In this document: piece after piece, positions 1-5,149 of the stretch | Position numbering within the stretch: the stretch's first letter is position 1 | Layout of the letters: each line of letters opens with the position of its first letter | NCBI GenBank assembly: GCA_022360735.1 | Contig: JAKSCF010000671.1 | Coordinates: forward strand, 1 to 5,149 | Reading direction: 5' to 3' | Length of the DNA stretch: 5,149 bases | From: Clostridia bacterium | GTDB lineage: Bacteria > Bacillota_A > Clostridia > Peptostreptococcales > JAAYPU01 | Notes under the pieces: generated by a model | The model's database searches: none | The model's input: only the letters and a program-made list of their open reading frames with translations | Told to the model about the DNA's origin: nothing | Made by a program: the position numbers and the translations under genes

Positions 1-5
1 GAATT

Positions 6-590
6 ATGTCGCTTATTCCTATGGTAGTAGAGCAGACTAATAGAGGAGAAAGATCATACGATATCTATTCTAGATTATTAAAAGATAGAGTTATATTTCT
101 TGGTGAGGAAATAAATGATCATACAGCCAGTTTAGTAGTAGCACAGCTTCTATTTTTAGAGTCTGAAGACCCAGACAAGGATATAATGGTATATATTAAC
201 AGTCCTGGAGGTTCTGTAACAGCAGGAATGGCTATATATGATACGATGCAGCATATTAAACCGGATGTGTCCACTACTTGTATTGGAATGGCAGCCAGTA
301 TGGGTGCTTTTCTGCTTACGGCGGGAGCAAAAGGAAAAAGATTTGCTTTACCCAATTCAGAAATTATGATTCACCAGCCTTTAGGCGGTGCACGCGGGCA
401 AGTTGAGGACATTAGAATCCATACTGAAAGATTATTAAAAATAAGAGAAAGTATTAACTCGATTATAAGCGAAAAAACTGGTCAGCCTATGGAAAAAGTA
501 GCTAAGGATACAGATAGAGATAATTTTATGACTGCTACAGAAGCTGTTGAATATGGTATAATAGATAAAGTTATAGTGCCTAGAAAATAA
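6..590 (+). CDS. clpP: ATP-dependent Clp protease proteolytic subunit ClpP
   Basis: Serine peptidase that forms the double-heptamer degradation chamber of the cytoplasmic Clp protease; it cleaves polypeptides threaded in by an AAA+ partner, here probably ClpX encoded next door. The 194-residue protein has normal family length. The catalytic triad is intact: Ser98 in GMAASMGA, His123 in MIHQP and Asp172 in DTDRDNF. The N-terminus ([15 protein letters not shown]) matches the axial-loop start of Firmicutes ClpP and supports the ATG at position 6. The oxyanion/substrate-strand motif [17 protein letters not shown] lies at residues 64-80. Only 5 bases precede the start, so the ribosome binding site and promoter cannot be seen; in related genomes tig (trigger factor) often lies upstream, but that is outside this window. 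The gene is followed after 17 bases by clpX, suggesting one operon. Identification is essentially certain. Confidence 0.98.
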   Translation: MSLIPMVVEQTNRGERSYDIYSRLLKDRVIFLGEEINDHTASLVVAQLLFLESEDPDKDIMVYINSPGGSVTAGMAIYDTMQHIKPDVSTTCIGMAASMGAFLLTAGAKGKRFALPNSEIMIHQPLGGARGQVEDIRIHTERLLKIRESINSIISEKTGQPMEKVAKDTDRDNFMTATEAVEYGIIDKVIVPRK

Positions 591-607
591 ACTATTGAGG
601 TGAACAG

Positions 608-1870
608 ATGTCCAGATTTGATGACAAAAAACAGTTAAAATGCTCTTTTTGCGGGAAATCTCAAGATCAGGTCAAACGGCTGGTTGCTGGACCTAGCGTT
701 TATATTTGCGATGAGTGTATAGAATTGTGTCAAGAAATAATAAGCGAAGAAACAGGGTCAATCAACAACCAATATTCAGAGAAATTACCTAAGCCAAAAG
801 AAATATTTGATATTCTTGAAGAGTATGTAATTGAACAAGATGATGCAAAAAAAGGATTAGCTGTAGCAGTATATAATCACTATAAACGTATTAATAATAT
901 CAATAACAAAAGTGATGTAGAGATCCAAAAGAGTAATATTGTCATGATTGGACCTACAGGTTCAGGAAAGACACTACTGGCTCAAACCTTGGCAAAAATA
1001 TTGAATGTTCCTTTTGCAATAGCCGATGCGACGGCGTTGACAGAAGCAGGATATGTTGGCGAAGATGTAGAGAATATATTACTTAAATTAATTCAAGCAG
1101 CAGATTATGATATTGAACGTGCCCAAAAAGGCATCATATATGTGGATGAAATAGATAAAATAGCAAGAAAAACAGATAATCCTTCTATTACTAGAGATGT
1201 TAGCGGAGAAGGTGTTCAGCAAGCGCTGTTGAAGATATTAGAAGGAACTGTTGCCAGTGTACCACCACAAGGCGGAAGAAAACATCCACACCAAGAATTT
1301 ATTCAAATCGATACAACAGATATTTTATTTATCTGTGGAGGCGCATTTGATGGTTTGGAAAAAATTATTCAGAGAAGAATTGGCGAAAAAACCATTGGAT
1401 TCAACTCAGATTTAAAGAGTTCAAAAATTGAAACCAGTGAATTGATTAGCCAAGTGCAGCCAGAAGACTTGCTTAAATATGGTTTGATTCCAGAATTTAT
1501 TGGAAGGCTTCCGGTTATTATTACACTGTCTGTACTAGGAAAAGAAGCCTTGGTTCGTATATTAAAAGAACCTAAAAATGCCTTGGTTAAGCAATATAAA
1601 AAGCTCTTTGAAATGGATGATGTAGAGTTAGAGATAGAAGAAGAAGCTCTATATGCTATAACTGAAAAAGCCATTTCTAAAAAGACAGGAGCTAGAGGAT
1701 TAAGAAGTATTATTGAAAATGTGATGACAGATATCATGTATGAAATCCCATCACGAAATGATATAAAGAAGTGTATTATAACAAAAGAAACCATTACAAA
1801 CAATAATATGCCAACATTGGTATTGGAAGATTCTAAAAAAAGAAGTAAAAATCAAGAATCTGCATCTTGA
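608..1870 (+). CDS. clpX: ATP-dependent Clp protease ATP-binding subunit ClpX
   Basis: AAA+ unfoldase that recognises tagged or damaged proteins, unfolds them with ATP and translocates them into ClpP. The 420 residues include an N-terminal zinc-binding domain with Cys12, Cys15, Cys34 and Cys37. The AAA+ module has Walker A GPTGSGKT (115-122), pore-1 loop GYVGED (148-153), Walker B IIYVDE (Asp180, Glu181), an RKH pore loop (224-226), the arginine finger in EFIGR (Arg300) and sensor 2 GARGLR (Arg363). The ClpP-docking loop tripeptide Ile263-Gly264-Phe265 is present, which indicates a functional partner for ClpP. The start ATG is preceded by GAGGTG at 597-602, five bases upstream. The gene sits 17 bases after clpP with no terminator or promoter seen between, so the two are probably co-transcribed. 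A terminator follows the stop immediately. The C-terminal tail after about residue 405 is charged and Ser/Lys-rich, as is common and variable in this family. Confidence 0.98.
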   Translation: MSRFDDKKQLKCSFCGKSQDQVKRLVAGPSVYICDECIELCQEIISEETGSINNQYSEKLPKPKEIFDILEEYVIEQDDAKKGLAVAVYNHYKRINNINNKSDVEIQKSNIVMIGPTGSGKTLLAQTLAKILNVPFAIADATALTEAGYVGEDVENILLKLIQAADYDIERAQKGIIYVDEIDKIARKTDNPSITRDVSGEGVQQALLKILEGTVASVPPQGGRKHPHQEFIQIDTTDILFICGGAFDGLEKIIQRRIGEKTIGFNSDLKSSKIETSELISQVQPEDLLKYGLIPEFIGRLPVIITLSVLGKEALVRILKEPKNALVKQYKKLFEMDDVELEIEEEALYAITEKAISKKTGARGLRSIIENVMTDIMYEIPSRNDIKKCIITKETITNNNMPTLVLEDSKKRSKNQESAS

Positions 1871-1871
1871 C

Positions 1872-1897
1872 GGACGGCTTTGCCGCCTTTTTTTTTT
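1872..1897 (+). terminator. Intrinsic terminator after clpX
   Basis: A GC-rich hairpin begins two bases after the clpX stop codon. GG (1872-1873) plus CGGC (1875-1878) pair with GCCGCC (1882-1887) around a TTT loop, leaving A1874 as a single-base bulge. A run of ten T residues (1888-1897) follows directly. In this AT-rich sequence the GC-rich stem plus U-tract is a classic Rho-independent signal. It should end the clpP-clpX transcript and separate it from lon. No folding energy was computed. Confidence 0.92.
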
Positions 1898-1915
1898 AAA
1901 GATGTTGGCAAATAA

Positions 1916-1943
1916 TTGAAAAATATTTTTAATTCATTATAAT
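1916..1943 (+). promoter_or_regulatory. Probable vegetative (sigma-A type) promoter for lon
   Basis: A -35 element TTGAAA (1916-1921) and a perfect -10 element TATAAT (1938-1943) are separated by 16 bases. The start of transcription would be near 1950, giving a leader of about 66 bases before the lon ATG. The position just after the clpX terminator makes a promoter expected here. The surrounding DNA is very AT-rich, which raises the chance of random matches, but the combination of consensus elements, spacing and context is good. No CIRCE inverted repeat and no tandem GGTCAAA CtsR operator was recognised around it. Confidence 0.75.
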
Positions 1944-2002
1944 ACAGTATAAAAGTATATTAAGACAGTGATTTCAGCAAAATAAAAGTAGGATTCTTCA
2001 GC

Positions 2003-2008
2003 AAGGAG
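2003..2008 (+). promoter_or_regulatory. lon ribosome binding site (decides the start)
   Basis: AAGGAG lies 8 bases before the ATG at 2017. The in-frame GTG at 2008 overlaps the last base of this site and so cannot use it; this favours the ATG at 2017 as the true start. Confidence 0.88.
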
Positions 2009-2016
2009 TGAATATA

Positions 2017-4362
2017 ATGAATACTAATGAAAAGGAAAAAATCATATTGCCCATGATACCCTTAAGAGGGTTATCCGTTTTTCCATATATGGTTTTGCAC
2101 TTTGACGTAGGAAGAGAAAAATCAATCAACGCGTTGGAAGAAGCTATGATGAATGATCAATTAATATTCCTTTCAGCTCAGATAAACGCAGAAACAGATA
2201 TACCAACTAAAGATGATTTTTATAAAGTAGGAACCGTTGCTAAAATAAAACAAATGCTAAAACTGCCTGGTGACGCCATTCGTGTTTTAGTTGAAGGTTT
2301 GAGCAGAGGGGTCATAGAAGAGATTTTATCCGAAGACCCGCATTTTAAATGTGAAATAATAGAAGTGTATGAAGAAGATTCGGAGATTACAGAGGAACTA
2401 GAAGCTTTGATGCGAGCCGTCCTTGCAAAATTTGAGGAATATCTTGCATTAAATTCTAAAATATCGCCTGAGATTTATCCTTCTGTTGCATCAATTGAGG
2501 AACCGGGAAGGCTAGCCGATATCATTACTTCTCATTTAGATATTAGAACAGAACATAAACAAGAGATTCTGGAAGCTTTTCATATTGAAGAGCGCTTAGA
2601 TATTTTGCATAAAATACTGCTGAGAGAAAATGAAGTTCTTAAAATAGAACGAGATATTAATATCAAAGTACGCTCTCAAATTAATAAAGTTCAAAAAGAA
2701 TACTATCTTAAAGAACAGTTAAGAGCCATTCAAGAAGAATTAGGACAAGACGAAAATACTGAAGAAGAAATCGATGCTTACTTAAAAAAATTAAAGAAAT
2801 TAAATCTACCTAAAAAGACAAATGAAAAAGTTGAAAAAGAAATCAATAGATTATCCAAGATTCCATCCTCTTCTGCTGAAAGCGGTGTTATTCGTTCCTA
2901 TGTAGAATGGATATTGGATCTTCCTTGGAACAAACAAACCAAGGATAAAATTGATATTAAGTACTCTCAAAAGACTTTGGATGAAGATCACTATGGTTTA
3001 GATAAAGTTAAAGAACGTGTTTTAGAATTCTTAGCAGTCAGAAAGCTATCCAATAGCATGAAAGGTCCTATACTTTGTTTAGTCGGGCCTCCGGGAGTGG
3101 GGAAAACTTCAATAGCAAAATCCATATCACGTGCCTTAAAGCGTAATTTTGTACGTATGTCTTTAGGGGGAGTAAGAGATGAAGCCGAGATCCGAGGTCA
3201 TCGAAGAACTTATATCGGAGCTATTCCGGGAAGAATTATCTCAGCCGTCAAAGATGCGGAATCCAATAATCCGGTGTTCTTATTTGATGAAGTGGATAAA
3301 ATAGGAGCAGACTTTAGAGGAGATCCAGCCTCAGCGCTATTAGAAGTGTTAGATCCCGAACAAAATAAAGAGTTTACAGACCATTACTTAGAAGTACCAT
3401 TTGATTTATCCAATGTCATGTTTGTGACCACTGCTAACACAACAGATACCATACCAAGACCCTTATTAGATCGTATGGAAGTCATCGAAATTTCAGGCTA
3501 TACTGAAGAAGAAAAAGTGAACATTGCACAAAAATACCTAGTGCCGAAACAAAAAAAAGAGCATGGATTAAGCGGCAAGAACTTATCACTATCTGAACAA
3601 GCTATACGAGATGTGATCAATTACTATACGCGAGAATCAGGTGTTAGAAACCTGGAAAGACAAATTGCTAATATTTGCAGGAAAGCTGCAAAAAAAATCG
3701 TTGAAGATAATATAAAAAATGTTCGAGTCAATTCCGGGAATCTAGAAAAATATTTAGGCAAGAAAAAATATCGTTATGACATAATCGAAGCAGGCAATGA
3801 AATTGGCGTGACAACCGGACTTGCTTGGACCATTGTAGGCGGGGATACTTTATCTATAGAAACCACTATTATGGAAGGCAGTGGGAAGCTGGTATTGACC
3901 GGACAGCTGGGTGATGTCATGCAGGAATCAGCAAAAGCGGGTATCAGCTATATACGATCAAGAGCAAATGAACTGGATATCGATAGTAATTTCTATAAAG
4001 ATTACGATCTTCATATCCATATTCCCGAAGGCGCTACACCTAAAGATGGGCCTTCCGCAGGCGTTACCATGTGCACATCTGTTATATCTGCTCTATCTAA
4101 AATACCGACGGATAAGAATGTGGCTATGACAGGAGAAATAACATTAAGAGGAAAAGTTTTACCGGTTGGCGGTATAAAGGAGAAAGTGCTGGCTGCACAT
4201 AGAGCCGGTATTAAAAAAGTTCTTTTACCACATGAAAACGAAAAAGATATTGATGATATACCTGAAAATGTAAGGAAAAATCTGGATTTTGTCTTATTAG
4301 ATGATATGGACGAAGTTTTACAGCATGCTTTGGTTAAGGAGAATGAACGCAATGATCATTAA
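2017..4362 (+). CDS. lon: ATP-dependent serine protease Lon (LonA type)
   Basis: Cytoplasmic AAA+ protease in which one chain unfolds and degrades misfolded and selected regulatory proteins; the family works as a hexamer. From the ATG at 2017 it has 781 residues, normal for LonA. Order: N-terminal substrate-binding domain (about 8-205, starting [16 protein letters not shown]), helical/coiled-coil stretch (about 205-300, with [17 protein letters not shown]), AAA+ module with Walker A GPPGVGKT (357-364), pore-loop Tyr399 in TYIGAIPGR, Walker B FLFDEVD (Asp424, Glu425), sensor-1 Asn474, arginine finger Arg486, sensor-2 Arg544, then the peptidase domain (about 587-772). The Ser-Lys dyad is Ser680 in KDGPSAG and Lys723 in GGIKEK. 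A continuous N-domain and no membrane segment distinguish it from LonB. An in-frame GTG at 2008 would add three residues but lies in the ribosome binding site. It has its own promoter and terminator-separated start, and its end overlaps engB by 11 bases. Confidence 0.97.
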   Translation: MNTNEKEKIILPMIPLRGLSVFPYMVLHFDVGREKSINALEEAMMNDQLIFLSAQINAETDIPTKDDFYKVGTVAKIKQMLKLPGDAIRVLVEGLSRGVIEEILSEDPHFKCEIIEVYEEDSEITEELEALMRAVLAKFEEYLALNSKISPEIYPSVASIEEPGRLADIITSHLDIRTEHKQEILEAFHIEERLDILHKILLRENEVLKIERDINIKVRSQINKVQKEYYLKEQLRAIQEELGQDENTEEEIDAYLKKLKKLNLPKKTNEKVEKEINRLSKIPSSSAESGVIRSYVEWILDLPWNKQTKDKIDIKYSQKTLDEDHYGLDKVKERVLEFLAVRKLSNSMKGPILCLVGPPGVGKTSIAKSISRALKRNFVRMSLGGVRDEAEIRGHRRTYIGAIPGRIISAVKDAESNNPVFLFDEVDKIGADFRGDPASALLEVLDPEQNKEFTDHYLEVPFDLSNVMFVTTANTTDTIPRPLLDRMEVIEISGYTEEEKVNIAQKYLVPKQKKEHGLSGKNLSLSEQAIRDVINYYTRESGVRNLERQIANICRKAAKKIVEDNIKNVRVNSGNLEKYLGKKKYRYDIIEAGNEIGVTTGLAWTIVGGDTLSIETTIMEGSGKLVLTGQLGDVMQESAKAGISYIRSRANELDIDSNFYKDYDLHIHIPEGATPKDGPSAGVTMCTSVISALSKIPTDKNVAMTGEITLRGKVLPVGGIKEKVLAAHRAGIKKVLLPHENEKDIDDIPENVRKNLDFVLLDDMDEVLQHALVKENERNDH
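4336..4341 (+). promoter_or_regulatory. engB ribosome binding site inside the lon 3' end
   Basis: AAGGAG within the last lon codons lies 10 bases before the ATG at 4352. An in-frame ATG at 4343 is only one base from the site, too close for normal initiation, so 4352 is preferred. Placing the site within lon suggests that engB translation is coupled to lon translation. Confidence 0.8.
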
Positions 4363-4942
4363 GACTGCGGAGCTCATTGCAGTAGGCGTTCAACCCAAGC
4401 AATACCCTGAACCGGACCTGCCTGAGATCGCTTTTGCCGGCAGGTCTAATGTGGGCAAGTCTTCTTTAATCAATACATTTTTGGGACGAAAAAGATTGGC
4501 AAGAACCAGCTCAAGCCCTGGCAAAACACAGACCATTAATTTTTATCAAATTAACGATGCTTTTAGAATTGTAGATTTACCCGGGTATGGGTATGCCAGA
4601 GTTTCTAAGACAGAAAGAGAAAAATGGGGTGTTATGATTGAAAAATATCTCAGCACCAGAGAAAATCTGCTTAAAGTCGTACAATTGGTGGATATAAGAC
4701 ATGCGCCTTCTACCCAAGACAAACAAATGTATGAATGGCTTAAATATTATCAATTAGATGGCATAGTAGTGGCAACAAAGTCAGATAAAATATCCAAAAA
4801 CGAAATGCAAAAAAAACTTTCGGTTATTAGAAAAGATTTACAAATGAATTCATCGGATCATATTCTTCCTATATCTTCTCTTAAAAGACAGGGTCAGGAA
4901 GCGTTGATGAAAGTTATAGAAGAGCTAATAAAAGTAGATTAG
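4352..4942 (+). CDS. engB: Ribosome biogenesis GTP-binding protein EngB (YsxC/YihA)
   Basis: Small TRAFAC-class GTPase; family members (YsxC in Bacillus subtilis, YihA in Escherichia coli) are needed for late assembly of the 50S ribosomal subunit. The 196-residue protein has normal family length. GTPase motifs are complete: G1 GRSNVGKS (30-37), the switch-I/G2 region [12 protein letters not shown] (54-65), G3 DLPG (75-78) followed by the family signature [10 protein letters not shown]4 TKSD (142-145) and G5 SSLK (175-178). The start at 4352 gives an N-terminus ([19 protein letters not shown]) that aligns by eye with known YsxC proteins; upstream in-frame ATGs at 4301 and 4343 would add residues absent from the family. 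It overlaps lon by 11 bases, so it is very likely in the lon transcript. The lon-engB (lonA-ysxC) pairing is conserved in many Firmicutes. A hairpin terminator follows 26 bases after the stop. Confidence 0.96.
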   Translation: MIIKTAELIAVGVQPKQYPEPDLPEIAFAGRSNVGKSSLINTFLGRKRLARTSSSPGKTQTINFYQINDAFRIVDLPGYGYARVSKTEREKWGVMIEKYLSTRENLLKVVQLVDIRHAPSTQDKQMYEWLKYYQLDGIVVATKSDKISKNEMQKKLSVIRKDLQMNSSDHILPISSLKRQGQEALMKVIEELIKVD

Positions 4943-4968
4943 AGTTAACTGAAGAAAAAATTAAGTTT

Positions 4969-4994
4969 AAAAGCCTTGTGATGCAAGGCTTTTT
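4969..4994 (+). terminator. Terminator after engB, possibly bidirectional
   Basis: AAAAGCCTTG (4969-4978) pairs perfectly with CAAGGCTTTT (4984-4993) around the five-base loop TGATG, giving a 10-bp stem whose 3' arm runs into a T tract (4990-4994). It should end the lon-engB transcript. Because the 5' arm begins with four A residues, the same hairpin read from the other strand also ends in a short T tract, so it may serve the convergent - strand gene whose stop codon lies about 20 bases to the right. Confidence 0.9.
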
Positions 4995-5014
4995 GTAATA
5001 TCTGCAATCCCTAT

Positions 5015-5149
5015 TTAAACCTCTGATTCCGTGGTTTTAATCCAAGACTTAATCTTTCCAATCAAATCCAATTCAGACAATAGCATGCCTAATATTACCA
5101 ATAAAGCTCCAAACATGCCAAGTGGTGTTAAGACCTCTCCTAATAAAAA
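5015..5149 (-). CDS. C-terminal end of a probable EamA/DMT-family transporter (partial)
   Basis: On the - strand an open frame enters from the right window edge and ends at TAA (5017-5015), giving the last 44 residues of a protein whose start is outside the window. The segment GEVLTPLGMFGALLVILG followed by MLLSEL resembles the last transmembrane helix of EamA/DMT permeases, which typically end in a pattern like GE.LTP.Q..GA.LI..G..L. A short charged cytoplasmic-looking tail ending TTESEV follows. The likely role is transport of a small metabolite across the inner membrane; the substrate cannot be inferred. The gene is convergent with engB and shares the intergenic terminator region. It is unrelated to the proteolysis genes as far as can be seen. 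The assignment rests on a short fragment and could be another multi-helix membrane protein. Confidence 0.75.
   Translation of the reverse strand, partial: FLLGEVLTPLGMFGALLVILGMLLSELDLIGKIKSWIKTTESEV

Noticed and set aside
119..355. Open frame of 78 codons on the - strand
   Set aside because: Antisense to the catalytic part of clpP, with no ribosome binding site or homology recognised.
670..676. GGTCAAA heptad matching half of a CtsR operator
   Set aside because: It lies inside the clpX coding region, is a single copy without the second heptad at operator spacing, and is not near a promoter; chance match.
1369..1803. Open frame of 144 codons on the - strand
   Set aside because: It lies entirely antisense to the conserved 3' part of clpX, with no family resemblance; a composition-driven shadow of the real gene.
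1905..1910. TTGGCA as an alternative -35 element
   Set aside because: At normal spacing downstream there is no good -10 element; TTGAAA at 1916 pairs much better with TATAAT at 1938.
3551..3558. Run of eight A residues in lon, with similar runs at 3690-3697 and in engB at 4809-4816, considered as slippage or programmed frameshift sites
   Set aside because: The proteins read straight through with expected family sequence on both sides, and no downstream stimulatory structure or useful alternative frame was seen. Such runs reflect Lys-rich, AT-rich coding.
3911..4129. Open frame of 72 codons on the + strand inside lon
   Set aside because: Out of frame with, and wholly inside, the conserved Lon peptidase domain; the translation is low-complexity in Ile and has no recognisable domain.
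4011..4352. Open frame of 113 codons on the - strand
   Set aside because: It is antisense to the conserved Lon peptidase domain and shows no recognisable motifs; treated as a shadow frame.
1..5149. A hidden mobile element, CRISPR array, retron or defence system
   Set aside because: Nearly all of the window is accounted for by four intact housekeeping genes and one partial convergent gene; no inverted terminal repeats, spaced repeat arrays, integrase or reverse transcriptase motifs were seen.

Overview
The window is a block of protein quality-control genes from a low-GC Gram-positive bacterium. The AT-rich composition, AAGGAG/GAGGTG-type ribosome binding sites, the order clpP-clpX-lon-engB and the protein sequences all fit Firmicutes. 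Clostridia seem most likely; a genus cannot be assigned from sequence reading alone.

Layout on the + strand: (1) clpP (6-590), the ClpP serine peptidase, whose start lies only 5 bases inside the window, so its promoter and ribosome binding site are outside. (2) clpX (608-1870), the AAA+ unfoldase partner, 17 bases after clpP and presumably co-transcribed with it. (3) A strong intrinsic terminator directly after the clpX stop (about 1872-1897), then a well-formed vegetative promoter (TTGAAA / TATAAT, 1916-1943) and a leader of about 66 bases. (4) lon (2017-4362), a full-length LonA protease. (5) engB (4352-4942), a ribosome-assembly GTPase, whose start overlaps the lon end by 11 bases. (6) A hairpin terminator (4969-4994). 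(7) On the - strand, running in from the right edge, the last 44 codons of a convergent gene resembling the C-terminus of an EamA/DMT-family membrane transporter (5015-5149).

The genes form two transcription units. In the first, ClpX unfolds substrates and feeds them to the ClpP chamber. In the second, Lon carries unfoldase and peptidase in one chain and is coupled to EngB, needed for 50S ribosomal subunit maturation. Expected catalytic and nucleotide-binding residues are intact in all four complete proteins. No frameshifts, insertion sequences, tRNAs, CRISPR repeats or phage genes were seen. No CtsR or CIRCE heat-shock operator was recognised in the clpX-lon gap. I found no convincing new biological system; the points worth a second look are small ones about regulation, start choice and gene order.
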